In this document: positions 35,458 through 44,790 of the stretch, in pieces | Layout: each line of letters starts with the position of its first letter | Numbering within the stretch: the stretch's first letter is position 1 | NCBI GenBank assembly: GCA_041394145.1 | Contig: JAWKIW010000012.1 | Coordinates: 82,791-146,790, forward strand | Direction: 5' to 3' | Source: JAWKIW01 sp041394145 | GTDB lineage: Bacteria > Actinomycetota > Acidimicrobiia > Acidimicrobiales > Acidimicrobilacustridaceae | Length of the DNA stretch: 64,000 nucleotides | Notes under the pieces: generated by a model | What the model was told of the DNA's origin: nothing | Database searches by the model: none | What the model saw: only the letters and a program-made list of their open reading frames with translations | Position numbers and translations under genes: made by a program

Positions 35458-36393
35458 ATGGCCAGCGCATCCCCCCTCGACGACGACCGGCCCGACGTCG
35501 ACGCCGCACCCGGGCCCGCGCGCCCCGGTGCCGGTGCGTCCGCGTCGGCCGCCCGGTCGACCCTGAGCCGACGAGCCGTCCTCGGCGGCTTCGGTGCGCT
35601 CGGCGCGTCCGCCGTGGCCGCCGCCTGCGGCGCCGGTGGCTCGTCGACCACATCGTCGTCGACCAGCTCGTCGTCGACCGGCTCGTCGTCGACCGGTGGT
35701 TCGTCGTCCACGGGCGCGGGGGCGTCGAGCGCCACCTCGTCGGGATCGGCCTCCGCCGCGACCGGGACCTCCGGCACCGCGGTCGCCGGCACGGCCTGCA
35801 CCCTGACGCCGGAGCAGACCGAGGGGCCGTACTACCTCGACCTCGATCTCGTGCGCCGCGACATCACCGAGGGCAAGGCGGGCACCCCGCTCGAGCTGAC
35901 CGTGCAGGTGCTCGACGCCGACGGCTGCACACCGCTGCGGGACGCCGCCGTCGACATCTGGCACTGCGACGCCGTCGGCGACTACTCGGGCGTGGCCGAC
36001 GAGATCCAGCAGGGCTCGGGCACCTTCCTGCGGGGCACCCAGGTCACCGACGGCGACGGCAGGGTCACCTTCGCCACGATCTGGCCGGGCTTCTACCCGG
36101 GGCGGGCGGTGCACATCCACATGAAGATCCACCCCACCACGACCACGCAGGCCACCACCCAGCTGTACTTCCCCGACACCATGAACGCCGAGGTCTTCCG
36201 CGCCTCGCCCTACGCCGAGCATCGCGGCACGGTGACGCCCAACGCCCGTGACGGCATCTACCAGGACGGCGGCACCCAGCTGAGGCTGTCGCCGACGAGG
36301 GCCGGGGACGGGTATCGGGCCACCTTCGTCGCCGCCGTCGGCCCGGGATCGGGCGGGTCGGCAGGCGGGTCGGCCCGCCCCTCGCGTCGCTGA
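35458..36393 (+). CDS. Exported intradiol dioxygenase-like protein
   Basis: 311 residues from ATG 35458. The signal SRRAVLGGFGALGASAVAAAC is of Tat/lipoprotein type, followed by a Ser/Thr/Gly linker. The catalytic part starts TLTPEQTEGPYYLDLDLVRRD (first Tyr ligand), then DIWHCDAVGDYSGV, FATIWPGFYPGRAVHIHMKIH (Tyr and two His ligands) and PYAEHRGTVTP. These are the non-haem Fe(III) ligands of intradiol dioxygenases. Exported relatives probably act on catechol-like compounds outside the cell. Substrate unknown. Confidence 0.85.
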   Translation: MASASPLDDDRPDVDAAPGPARPGAGASASAARSTLSRRAVLGGFGALGASAVAAACGAGGSSTTSSSTSSSSTGSSSTGGSSSTGAGASSATSSGSASAATGTSGTAVAGTACTLTPEQTEGPYYLDLDLVRRDITEGKAGTPLELTVQVLDADGCTPLRDAAVDIWHCDAVGDYSGVADEIQQGSGTFLRGTQVTDGDGRVTFATIWPGFYPGRAVHIHMKIHPTTTTQATTQLYFPDTMNAEVFRASPYAEHRGTVTPNARDGIYQDGGTQLRLSPTRAGDGYRATFVAAVGPGSGGSAGGSARPSRR

Positions 36394-36475
36394 ACGGCGT
36401 CGAGCGGAGGCCCGCCGACCGTAGGGTGGGCGGCCATGCGGGGGATGGCGCGAGGGTGCGGCGGCGAGGAGCACC

Positions 36476-37564
36476 GTGGCCGGCGCTGACCACGGACCCT
36501 TCGCGTCCGGCGCGACCTGGCGGCAGTGGCTGGGCCCGACCGATGCGCCGGCCCGGTGGGGTCTGGTGGCGGCCATCGCCGCCGGGCTGGCGGTGGGCGC
36601 GGCCGCCGGTCTGCTGTTCCCGGCCCCACGCGGGCGATCCTGTCGGGCCTCACCGCCGGCCTGGTGGCGGCCGCCGGAGCCAGCGGCCCCGGTCGGTCGC
36701 TGCGGCTCTCGGCGCTCGCCGCCGTCTTCGGCGTGGTCGCCATCGTGTTGGCCTTCACCACCATCGGCCAGCCGGTGTGGGCGGCCGTGGCGATGGCCTT
36801 CGTCGCCGTCCTCGCCTCGTTGGCGGCGGGGACCGGGCCGATCGGTGCGGCGCTCGGTTCCTCGGTCTGCTCGCCTACGTGCTCGCCGTCGCCCTCGGGG
36901 TCATGACCTCCTCCGCCCCGAGGTGTCGCTGGGGTGGGGCCTGGGACAGGTCGTGGTCGGAGCGATCGCCGGACTGCTCGTCAGCGCGGTCGGGGTCGTC
37001 ATCCGAGGCCGGTGGACGCCCGACGAGCCCCCGGGACCGGCGCAGCTCCCGCCCTTGTGGGGCCCCATGGCCCGCTCGGTCCGCACCGTCGACGAGCACG
37101 CGCGCGACGGCCTGCGCCGGGCGCTCCCTCTGGGCTTCGGCATCTACCTCGTCGAGAGCCAGGCGACCCGGGACGCGGTGTGGATCCTCGTCGCCGCGTT
37201 CGTGGTGCTGCTGCCCACCGGCAAGCCGCCGGTGCCGGTCATGGTGCTGCGCGTGGGGACCACGCTGGTCGGCGTCGTCGTGCTCGGGCTGCTGGCGCTC
37301 GTCGTCCCCCACGAGGTGCTCTTCGGGGCGGCCATCGTGCTGGTGCTGGCCGGCACGGCCTACGGCAACCGCTTCCCGTTGCCCGCTGGGGCTGCGACCA
37401 CCATGGGAGCGATCCTGTTCGCCGGTGCGCCCGGCGACGCCATCGGCACCTGGGCCTCCCATCGCCTGCTCGACACGATCATCGGGTCGACGCTGGCGCT
37501 GGCGGCCACCTACCTGCTCTGGCCCCGCGACCCGGCCGACGCCCGCGCCGACGCCTCGGTGTGA
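36476..37564 (+). CDS. FUSC/aromatic acid exporter-like membrane protein, three frameshifts
   Basis: Starts at GTG 36476 with GAGGAG upstream. Joining frames gives about 363 residues with two sets of hydrophobic helices: WGLVAAIAAGLAVGAAAGLLFP, SLRLSALAAVFGVVAIVLAF, FLGLLAYVLAVALGVMT, GWGLGQVVVGAIAGLLVSAVG, then after a cytoplasmic loop QATRDAVWILVAAFVVLLPT (FUSC signature) and a second bundle. Frame changes are near 36626 (a C4 run), 36858 and 36920. FUSC proteins resemble aromatic acid exporters such as AaeB. A link to the exported dioxygenase upstream is possible. Confidence 0.65.
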   Translation: MAGADHGPFASGATWRQWLGPTDAPARWGLVAAIAAGLAVGAAAGLLFPAPRGRSCRASPPAWWRPPEPAAPVGRCGSRRSPPSSAWSPSCWPSPPSASRCGRPWRWPSSPSSPRWRRGPGRSVRRSVPRSARLRARRRPRGHDLLRPEVSLGWGLGQVVVGAIAGLLVSAVGVVIRGRWTPDEPPGPAQLPPLWGPMARSVRTVDEHARDGLRRALPLGFGIYLVESQATRDAVWILVAAFVVLLPTGKPPVPVMVLRVGTTLVGVVVLGLLALVVPHEVLFGAAIVLVLAGTAYGNRFPLPAGAATTMGAILFAGAPGDAIGTWASHRLLDTIIGSTLALAATYLLWPRDPADARADASV

Positions 37565-37567
37565 GGC

Positions 37568-38416
37568 TCAGCGCTCGGGGGCGAACGACGAGGTCGTCGT
37601 CGTGCCCTCGCCGCGCAGCACCGACATCGGGTTGCGCACGTCGTCGACGTAGCCGAGGGCGTAGGCGCCCATCTCGTAGCCCATCAGCCGCTGCACCCGC
37701 TCGGGCAGCGCACGCACCACCTCGAGGGGGACCGACAGGTACTGGTTCTCCTCTTGACGCAGCCAGCCGAGCACGTAGTCGACGTTGATGCCGGTGCGGA
37801 CCCCGTCCGTGGTGTTCTCGCCGCCGCCGTGCACGGTGCGGCCGCTGTAGAGCACCACCGAGCCGCGGGGCATCTCGGCGGCCACGGTGTCGGCCACGGT
37901 GAACGCTCGCGGGTCGACGCTCCGGTGGCTCCCCGGGACGACGCGGGTGGCGCCGTTGGCCTCGGTGAAGTCGGTGAGGGCCCAGATGGTGCTCAGCTCC
38001 ACCTCGACGTCGTCGGGGAAGGGGAAGAAGTCGAAGCACCACTGGTCGCGGTGCAGCAGCTGGGCCTCGGCGCCCGGCCCGAGCGAGATGGCCTGGGTGA
38101 GGTGCAGCTGGAACGTCGTCTTCTTCGGCCACAGGAAGGCGTCGGCGACATCGAGGACCAGCGGGTGGGCGATCAGGTCGACCGACGAGGGCACGCGGCC
38201 CAGCAGGGCGCCGGTGCGACGGGTGTTGGCGCCGGTGAAGTCGTCGCCGCCGGTGGGCGTGCGCGCCAGGTGCGGGGCCAGCTCGTCCGCGACGCGGTCG
38301 CACAGCTCGTCGTCGGCGAGGCGCTCCACGATGGCCACGCCGTGCTCCTGCAGGGCGGCTGCCACCTCACCGGCGGCGGCCTCGGCGGCGAAGCGGGGCA
38401 CGGTCGGATCGGTCAT
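37568..38416 (-). CDS. Phytanoyl-CoA dioxygenase family protein
   Basis: 282 residues from ATG 38416. The Fe(II)/2-oxoglutarate fold has LLHRDQWCFDFFP (HxD metal pair), GATRVVPGSHRS and VVLYSGRTVHGGGENTTDGVRTGINVDY, where His is the third ligand and Arg binds 2-oxoglutarate. Substrates in this family range from phytanoyl-CoA to antibiotics. None can be named here. It is convergent with the FUSC gene, only 3 bases apart. Confidence 0.88.
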   Translation of the reverse strand: MTDPTVPRFAAEAAAGEVAAALQEHGVAIVERLADDELCDRVADELAPHLARTPTGGDDFTGANTRRTGALLGRVPSSVDLIAHPLVLDVADAFLWPKKTTFQLHLTQAISLGPGAEAQLLHRDQWCFDFFPFPDDVEVELSTIWALTDFTEANGATRVVPGSHRSVDPRAFTVADTVAAEMPRGSVVLYSGRTVHGGGENTTDGVRTGINVDYVLGWLRQEENQYLSVPLEVVRALPERVQRLMGYEMGAYALGYVDDVRNPMSVLRGEGTTTTSSFAPER

Positions 38417-38545
38417 GGCGCTCGATGCTACGACCGGCTCTCCTGCGTTGCGGCGGTGACCGAGGACCCTGGCCCGAATCGGGTGGTTGCGGTAGTCGGG
38501 AATCGACGACGACGAGCCCTCGCTCGGCGACGAAGGGAGGCCCCC

Positions 38546-39553
38546 ATGGGCGACGAGATGGCCGAGCTTCGTGCCCGGGTCCGGGACCAGGAGGCGCAGC
38601 TCGCGGGGCTCGCCGAGCTGGTCGAGCAGCAGCGCGAGGTCCTGCGCCGTCAGGAGGCGCGGCTCGCCTCGTTGGAGGGCGCACCGCCCGGCGGCCCCAG
38701 TGCTGCCGGCGCGGTCGACGGCGGGACCGTCGTGCGGGAGCCGACCACCGACCGTCGCCACGTGCTGTCCACCGCGGCGACGATGGCCGCCGGTGCGGTG
38801 GTGGGCGGCACGGCCATCGCCCTGGGTCAGTCGTCGCCGGCGCTGGCCTCGCCCGGCACGTTCACGGGCAACCCGGCGGTGCAGGGCACCGCCGACCCGA
38901 CCACCGGTGAGGGGGTCTTCGGCACGTCCGACAGCGGGCCGGCGCTGGCGGGCTCCACCAAGGACGGCAAGGGCCTCGTCCTCCGCTGCGGTTCGGCCGG
39001 GGAGCACCTGCAGCTCGGCTTCTCGGACTCGGAACCCGTGGCGCCGCCGAGCTCGACGGTCGCCCGCAGCGCCGGCTCGATGCTGCGTGACATCGTGGAC
39101 GATCTGTGGTGGTGCATCGACGACGGGACGCCGGGAACGTGGCGGCAGGTCTCGGGGCCCAACACCGCAGGGTCGCTGACCCTGCTGGCCAGCCGATCCG
39201 GGTCTACGACTCCCGTCCGGGCAACCCGCCCACCACGCCACCCAAGACCCCCCTCGGCGGCGGCGTCGGCCGAGCGGTCGACCTGAAGGGCAACGGCAGC
39301 GGCGTGCCGGCCAGGGCGACGGCGGTCGTCGTCAACCTGACCGTGGTGAACACGTCGGCCAGCGGGTTCCTCGCGCTGTACGCCAACGGGATCGCCTACC
39401 CGGGCACCTCGTCCATCAAGCTGGGACCACGCCGGGCAGATCGTCGCCAACACCACGCTCACCGCGGTCGACGCCGCCGCCGTCTGCCAGGCGTACGTGC
39501 CGGTCTCGTCGCAGTGCGACTTCTTCGTCGACGTCCTCGGCTACCACCGCTGA
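38546..39553 (+). CDS. Surface protein with coiled coil and shared C-terminal domain, frameshifted
   Basis: Starts at ATG 38546 after GAAGGGAGG. Residues 1-45 form a coiled coil (MAELRARVRDQEAQLAGLAE...). A DRRHVLSTAATMAAGAVVGG segment follows, resembling an internal export or membrane signal. The middle contains GVFGTSDSGPALAGSTKDGKG. After frame changes near 39186 and 39422 the C-terminus reads QPIRVYDSRPGNPP, AVVVNLTVVNTSASGFLALYANG and FFVDVLGYHR. The same domain ends the protein at 19980-21399, so they are paralogues. Length about 336 residues. Possibly a surface layer or spore coat-like protein; function unknown. Confidence 0.65.
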
Positions 39554-39596
39554 GCCGGTCGCTGCTGCGCCTGGTGCCGACGAGACCCGGCCGTCG

Positions 39597-40403
39597 TCAG
39601 GGGAGCGGGCGCGTCCGCACCAGGGCCGTCGTCAGCAGCTTGCCGTCGGCGCCGCCGTCGCGCAGCTCGACGCGGAGCACCTCGTCCTCGGGTCGGCCGA
39701 TCGACCAGGCCCGCGAGCGCACCGGCCCGACCCGGCCCTGACCGAGGAAGCGCAGGTCGAGCTCGGTCACGATCCGGGGGGCACCGGCGTGGTGGGACGC
39801 GAGCTCCTCGGCGGCGATCTCGATCAGCAGCGCGACCATGGCGCCCTGGAGCGCGCCGGCCGGGTTCGTGAGGTCGGGGCGCACGTCGACCTCGGCCTCG
39901 CCGCGGGACGGGTCGAGCACCCGGACGTCGGCGGCCTCCCGCAGCGGCTCCTCGAGCAGCGGGATCCGGGCCCAGACCGCGGCGAGCTCGTCGGCCCGGA
40001 CCTCCGGCTTCGCCGGATCGTCGGGACGCCGCGGCACGCGGGTGAAGCCGAGCGTCGACCACCCCCAGGGCGCGCCGGTCTCGTCGGTGAGGGCGACGTC
40101 GGCGGTGACCGAGCGGCGACCGCCGCGCAGCACGGTCGTGCGGGCGTCCACCCGGCGCGGGGCGGGCGCCGCGGGGAGCCGCAGCGACAGGTCCGACGTG
40201 AAGGTCCACGCCTCGGGGTCGGTGTCGACCTGGATGCCGGCGGCCACGTCCACCAGGAAGACGCCGGCGCTGGCGCGCAGCGCGCCCGCGACCATCGTCG
40301 ACGGCATCGGGGTGAGGTGGGTCACGAGGTCGTCGCCGTCCCACGACATCGTCGTGCCCAACCGGTTCGGGATGGCGGTGGCGCCGATGGGGAGGTCGGT
40401 CAC
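39597..40403 (-). CDS. Acyl-CoA thioesterase-like double hotdog protein
   Basis: 268 residues from GTG 40403. Two hotdog halves are visible: LGTTMSWDGDDLVTHLTPMPS... in the first, and ALQGAMVALLIEIAAEELA, with LTNPAGALQGAM, in the second. PaaI- or TesB-like enzymes with this layout cleave acyl-CoA thioesters. The neighbouring hydrolase (40415-41581) ends 11 bases upstream on the same strand, so the two may share a transcript. Confidence 0.75.
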   Translation of the reverse strand: MTDLPIGATAIPNRLGTTMSWDGDDLVTHLTPMPSTMVAGALRASAGVFLVDVAAGIQVDTDPEAWTFTSDLSLRLPAAPAPRRVDARTTVLRGGRRSVTADVALTDETGAPWGWSTLGFTRVPRRPDDPAKPEVRADELAAVWARIPLLEEPLREAADVRVLDPSRGEAEVDVRPDLTNPAGALQGAMVALLIEIAAEELASHHAGAPRIVTELDLRFLGQGRVGPVRSRAWSIGRPEDEVLRVELRDGGADGKLLTTALVRTRPLP

Positions 40404-40414
40404 GAGGAAGGACG

Positions 40415-41581
40415 CTACCGGTTGGCCCGGACCGCCTCCCAAAGCACGTGCCCGATCGCCCGGTCGATCTCCACGCACGCCGCGGCGGCGTCACCGAGGA
40501 GCATCATCCCGAAGAAGCCGTGCAGGAAGTCGTCGTAGCAGCGGTAGGTCACGTGGACACCGGCGGCCTCGAGGGCGTCGGCGTAGGCCCGGCCGTCGTC
40601 GCGCAGGGGGTCGAAGCCGGCGGTGGCGATCACCGCAGGCGGCAGGCCGGTGAGGTCGCCGCACAGGGGGGAGATGCGGGGGTCGACGAGGTCGTCCTCG
40701 GAGAGGTGGGGCAGGTACTGGTCGCGGAACCAGTCCATCGTCCGCCGAGTCAACGAGAAGCCCTCGGCGAAGGTCTCGTAGGAGTCGAAGCGCATGCGGA
40801 TGTCGACCAGGGGGTAGACGAGGCCCTGTGCCGCCGGCATGGGGAGGTCGAGGCGGCGGGCCTCGTGGCACACGACCGCCGAGATGGTCGCCCCGGCGGA
40901 GTCGCCCATCACCCCCACGGCCGCGGGGTCGACGCCGAGCTCACCCACGTGGTGGAGCACCCAGCGGTAGGCGGCGACGACGTCGTCGATGGCGGCGGGG
41001 AACGGGTGCTCGGGGGCGAGGCGGTAGTCGACCGCGACCACGACGCACCCCGACACGTCGGCCAGCAGGCGACACGAGCCGTCGTGGGTGTCGAGGTCGC
41101 CGACCACGAAGCCGCCGCCGTGGGCGTACACGATCGCCGGCATGGTCCGGGCGCGGGCGTGGGGGCGGTAGACCCGCACGGGGATCTCGCCAGCATGGCC
41201 GGGGATGCGGCGGTCGTGGGCGTGGACCGAGGTGCGCACCGGGGTGCCGAGGCGGGTGATCCAGCGCAGCTCGCGCCGCATCCGCGCCGGGACGAACGGG
41301 GCCTCGGGGTCCTCGCCGCGCTCGCTGAGCTCGGCCAGCAGCTGCATGCCGCGGTGCAGGCGACGGCCGTCGGCCCACCGGGGCGCCTGATCGCCGAGGA
41401 GCCGGAGCAGCGGCCCCGGGTGCTCGACCGCAGCCCGGCCCAGGCGCACCGTCGGTGGCCACCGGTCGAGGGGGTGCCCGGGCCGGGGGAGAGAACCGAG
41501 CGCTCCACGTCGGCCCCGTCGTCCTCGTGGCGGCGGAGGAGGAGGCGGTGGGGACGGCGGAGGACCGGGAGGAGCGCTCAT
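40415..41581 (-). CDS. Alpha/beta hydrolase of the hormone-sensitive lipase group
   Basis: 388 residues. The N-terminus is Pro-rich and probably includes noncoding upstream translation. The catalytic domain has IVYAHGGGFVVGDLDTHDG (HGGG oxyanion hole), DYRLAPEHPFPAAIDD, GVMGDSAGATISAV (GDSAG nucleophile) and, near the end, AGFDPLRDDG (Asp) and CYDDFLHGFFGM (His). All triad residues are present. Members hydrolyse short or medium acyl esters. Convergent pressure from the plus-strand carboxylase gene starting at 41639 leaves a short shared promoter. Confidence 0.87.
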   Translation of the reverse strand: MSAPPGPPPSPPPPPPPPRGRRGRRGALGSLPRPGHPLDRWPPTVRLGRAAVEHPGPLLRLLGDQAPRWADGRRLHRGMQLLAELSERGEDPEAPFVPARMRRELRWITRLGTPVRTSVHAHDRRIPGHAGEIPVRVYRPHARARTMPAIVYAHGGGFVVGDLDTHDGSCRLLADVSGCVVVAVDYRLAPEHPFPAAIDDVVAAYRWVLHHVGELGVDPAAVGVMGDSAGATISAVVCHEARRLDLPMPAAQGLVYPLVDIRMRFDSYETFAEGFSLTRRTMDWFRDQYLPHLSEDDLVDPRISPLCGDLTGLPPAVIATAGFDPLRDDGRAYADALEAAGVHVTYRCYDDFLHGFFGMMLLGDAAAACVEIDRAIGHVLWEAVRANR

Positions 41582-41638
41582 CGTCGGGCGACGTTAGCGA
41601 CGACGCCCATCGCCCGACGGCGGGACTAGACAGAGCGG

Positions 41639-43477
41639 ATGGACCGACCGAGCGAGGGGCACACCGCCGAGCGGCACACGGTGTCGTCGCCGATGCAGGC
41701 GACCGTCGTCAACGTGGTCGTGGCTCCCGGCGACGAGGTGACCCCGGGCCGGGCCGTCGTCGTGCTCGAGTCCATGAAGATGGAGCACGAGGTGCTCGCC
41801 GACCAGGGCGGGACGGTCGTGTCGGTGGCGGTGGCCGCGGGCGACACGGTGCGTCCCGGTGACCGGCTCCTCGTCGTGGAGGCGGGGGCCGCGACCGCGG
41901 TGGCCGCCACCGACGACGAGGGCGCTGTCGACCTCGACCTGGTGCGCCCCGACCTCGCCGAGGTGCTCGACCGCCACGCCGTCGGCCTCGACGAGCACCG
42001 CCCCGACGCCGTCGCCAAGCGTCGCCGCACCGGTCACCGGACGGCCCGGGAGAACGTCGACGACCTGTGCGACGCCGGAACGTTCGTCGAGTACGGGCCG
42101 CTGGTGATCGCGGCGCAGCGCCGCCGGCGAAGCGTCGAGGAGCTCATCGAGCGCACGCCGGCCGACGGGCTGGTCGGCGGGGTCGGCAGCGTCGACGGCC
42201 GGCGCGCCGTGGTCATGTCCTACGACTACACGGTCCTCGCCGGCACCCAGGGCCTGCAGAACCACCGCAAGAAGGACCGCCTGTTCGAGCTGGCCGAGCG
42301 CCAGCGCCTCCCGCTCGTGCTGTTCGCCGAGGGCGGTGGTGGACGGCCTGGCGACACCGACGGCGTCGGCCCGTCGGGGCTCGACTGCATGGCCTTCCGC
42401 CTGTTCGCCGAGCTGAGCGGGCTGGTGCCGCTGGTCGGCATCGCGTCGGGTCGGTGCTTCGCCGGCAACGCCGCCCTGCTCGGCTGTTGCGACGTCGTGA
42501 TCGCCACCGCCGACGCCAACATCGGCATGGGCGGCCCGGCCATGATCGAGGGCGGCGGCCTCGGGGTGTACGAGCCCGACCAGATCGGCCCCATCGAGGT
42601 GCAGGTGCCCAACGGCGTGGTCGACGTCGCGGTGGCCGACGAGGCCGAGGCGGTGGCCGTCGCCCGGCGGTACCTGTCCTACTTCGGCGGCCGGACCGAC
42701 GAGTGGTCCTGCGCCGACCAACGGACCCTGCGCCACGTCGTGCCCGAGAACCGGGTGCGGGCCTACGACATCCGCGCCGTCATCGACGGCCTCGCCGACA
42801 CCGACTCGGTGCTCGAGCTGCGGCGGGCCTTCGGCGCGGGCATGGTCACCGCCCTGGCGAGGATCGAGGGCCGACCGCTCGGCATCGTGGCGAACAACCC
42901 GTCGCACCTCGGCGGGGCGATCGACGCCGACGGCGCCGACAAGGCGGCCCGCTTCCTCCAGCTGTGCGACGCCCACGACCTGCCGGTGCTGTTCCTGTGC
43001 GACACACCCGGGATCATGGTGGGCCCCGACGCCGAGCAGACCGCGCTCGTGCGTCACGTGTCGCGCCTGTTCGTCACCGCCGCGTCGATGACGGTGCCGT
43101 TCTTCACGATCGTCGTGCGCAAGGGGTACGGGCTCGGCGCCCAGACCATGGCCGGCGGCTCGTTCAAGTCGCCGCTGTTCACCGTGGCGTGGCCGACGGC
43201 GGAGTTCGGCGGCATGGGCCTCGAAGGAGCGGTGCGGCTCGGGTTCCGCCGCGAGCTCGACGCCATCGACGACCCCGCCGAGCGCGACCGGCGCTTCGAC
43301 GAGCTCGTCGCCCTCGCCTACGAGCGGGGCAAGGGCCTCTCCACCGCCACGTACTTCGAGATCGACGACGTGATCGACCCGGCCGACTCCCGCCGGTGGA
43401 TCGTGACCGCCATCGAGTCGTCGCCGCCGCCCACCCCCCGAACGGGCAAGAAGCGGCCGTGCATCGACACGTGGTGA
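41639..43477 (+). CDS. Biotinyl-carboxyltransferase fusion of an acyl-CoA carboxylase
   Basis: 612 residues from ATG 41639; ATG 41693 is an alternative. The N-terminal biotinyl domain (about 19-85) has VVLESMKMEHEVLA with biotin Lys47. The rest is an AccD/PccB-like carboxyltransferase: RENVDDLCDAGTFVEYGPL, GGVGSVDGRRAVVMSYDYTVLAGTQG, CFAGNAALLGCCDVV, LVIANNPSHLGG-like GIVANNPSHLGGAIDADGADKAARF and FLCDTPGIMVGPDAEQ. It should hold the biotin on the same chain that transfers CO2 to an acyl-CoA, and needs a separate biotin carboxylase subunit, which is not in the window. Confidence 0.88.
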   Translation: MDRPSEGHTAERHTVSSPMQATVVNVVVAPGDEVTPGRAVVVLESMKMEHEVLADQGGTVVSVAVAAGDTVRPGDRLLVVEAGAATAVAATDDEGAVDLDLVRPDLAEVLDRHAVGLDEHRPDAVAKRRRTGHRTARENVDDLCDAGTFVEYGPLVIAAQRRRRSVEELIERTPADGLVGGVGSVDGRRAVVMSYDYTVLAGTQGLQNHRKKDRLFELAERQRLPLVLFAEGGGGRPGDTDGVGPSGLDCMAFRLFAELSGLVPLVGIASGRCFAGNAALLGCCDVVIATADANIGMGGPAMIEGGGLGVYEPDQIGPIEVQVPNGVVDVAVADEAEAVAVARRYLSYFGGRTDEWSCADQRTLRHVVPENRVRAYDIRAVIDGLADTDSVLELRRAFGAGMVTALARIEGRPLGIVANNPSHLGGAIDADGADKAARFLQLCDAHDLPVLFLCDTPGIMVGPDAEQTALVRHVSRLFVTAASMTVPFFTIVVRKGYGLGAQTMAGGSFKSPLFTVAWPTAEFGGMGLEGAVRLGFRRELDAIDDPAERDRRFDELVALAYERGKGLSTATYFEIDDVIDPADSRRWIVTAIESSPPPTPRTGKKRPCIDTW

Positions 43478-43526
43478 GCCGGGCCGGTCGGCACGGGCTC
43501 CGCCGGCGGCCGGGACCAGGGCCCCG

Positions 43527-44186
43527 ATGACGTCGACGCTGCTCGAGATGCTGCCGGCGGCGGCCGCGTTCGCCCTCAGCCCGCTCGGGCTGGTGGCCAT
43601 GATGCTCGTGCTGCTGTCGCGCAACCCCCGCCGCAACGGCCTCGTCTTCCTGGCCGCCCTGCTCGTCCCGGTGTTCGGCGTGACCTGCCTGTCGGCCCTG
43701 CGCACGGATGCCGCCGACGCCTCGGGGGCGGGGATGCCGACGACGCAGGCCTGGGTGGTGCTCGTGGTCGCGGCAGTGCTGGCGGTCGGTGCGGTGCACA
43801 GCTTCGTGCACCGCCGGGACCCGACGCCGCCGGCGTTCTTCGCCCGCGTGGAGGGGATGGGGCCCGCCGCCATGGTGCTCGTCGCGCCGATCGAGTCGGT
43901 GGTGAACCCCAAGAACCTGGTGGTGCTGCTGGGGGCCGGCTCGATCGCCGGCCGTTCGGGTCACCCCCCGTCCCAATTGGTGGTGCTGACCGCCGCCTTC
44001 ACGGTGGTCGCCACCCTGCCCTTCCTGGCGCTCATCGGCTACATGGCCGTGGGCGGTGCGCGGGCGGCGAGCGATGTGGCCCGCTGGAAGGAGTGGCTCC
44101 TGCGCTACAACCGCTGGACCATGGCCGTGCTGCTGGCGGCCATCGCCGTGGTGCTGGCCGTGCCGGCGGTGGCCGCGCTGCGCTGA
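43527..44186 (+). CDS. GAP/Sap family membrane protein
   Basis: 219 residues from ATG 43527. Six hydrophobic segments with AFALSPLGLVAMMLVLLS, APIESVVNPKNLVVLLGAG and WLLRYNRWTMAVLLAAI. It matches the GAP/Sap group of actinobacteria, implicated in moving glycolipids or peptidolipids across the membrane, and related to LysE-like transporters. It follows the carboxylase by 49 bases; a lipid context is plausible. Confidence 0.8.
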   Translation: MTSTLLEMLPAAAAFALSPLGLVAMMLVLLSRNPRRNGLVFLAALLVPVFGVTCLSALRTDAADASGAGMPTTQAWVVLVVAAVLAVGAVHSFVHRRDPTPPAFFARVEGMGPAAMVLVAPIESVVNPKNLVVLLGAGSIAGRSGHPPSQLVVLTAAFTVVATLPFLALIGYMAVGGARAASDVARWKEWLLRYNRWTMAVLLAAIAVVLAVPAVAALR

Positions 44187-44226
44187 CCGGTGCGGTGGAC
44201 CACGACGCACCACCGTGAGGGAAGTC

Positions 44227-44275
44227 CGGGAACCTCGCGCATGCCCGGGAACCTCGCGGATGCCCGGGAACATCG
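44227..44275. repeat. 19-base tandem repeat
   Basis: CGGGAACCTCGCGSATGCC occurs two and a half times with a 19-base period, between the GAP and peroxiredoxin genes. CCCGGG at the junctions is palindromic. It sits at -75 to -28 from the peroxiredoxin start, so it could overlap its promoter. Confidence 0.75.
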
Positions 44276-44302
44276 ACCGTCCGACGCGCGTTGAGCCACG
44301 AC

Positions 44303-44779
44303 ATGAGCTCCCTCCGCATCGGTGACCGCGCGCCCGACTTCGAGCTGCCCTCGCCCGACGGCCCCGTCCGTCTGGCCGACCACCGCGGGCAGTGGGTCGT
44401 CGTGTACTTCTACCCGGCGGACAACACGCCGGGCTGCACGGCCGAGGCCTGCTCGTTCCGCGACGCCTACGAGGACTTCACCGACGCCGGCGCCGTGGTG
44501 ATCGGCGTGAGCGGTGACTCGGTCGAGTCGCACGAGGGCTTCGCCGCCAAGCACGACCTGCCGTTCCTGCTGGTCTCCGACGGCGACGGTTCGCTGCGCA
44601 AGGCCTACGGGGTCAAGAAGAGCCTCGGCATCCTCGAGGGTCGCGTCACCTACGTGATCGATCCCGACGGTGTGGTGCGCGAGCAGTTCTCGTCGCAGCT
44701 GCGGGCCAAGGAGCACCAGGCCCGAGCCCTCGCCGCCATCCGCGCCGGCCAGACCGCGCCCACCGGCACCGACGGCTGA
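44303..44779 (+). CDS. bcp: Bcp-type peroxiredoxin
   Basis: 158 residues from ATG 44303 (a TTG at 44291 is possible). The AhpC/TSA fold shows GDRAPDFELPSPDG, VVVYFYPADNTPGCTAEACSFRD with the peroxidatic Cys in PGCT and a resolving Cys five residues later (TxxxC), and GVSGDSVESHEGFA. It reduces peroxides with thioredoxin as electron donor. Cytosolic. It is convergent with the LigD polymerase gene. Confidence 0.9.
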   Translation: MSSLRIGDRAPDFELPSPDGPVRLADHRGQWVVVYFYPADNTPGCTAEACSFRDAYEDFTDAGAVVIGVSGDSVESHEGFAAKHDLPFLLVSDGDGSLRKAYGVKKSLGILEGRVTYVIDPDGVVREQFSSQLRAKEHQARALAAIRAGQTAPTGTDG

Positions 44780-44790
44780 GGCGGTCCCGC

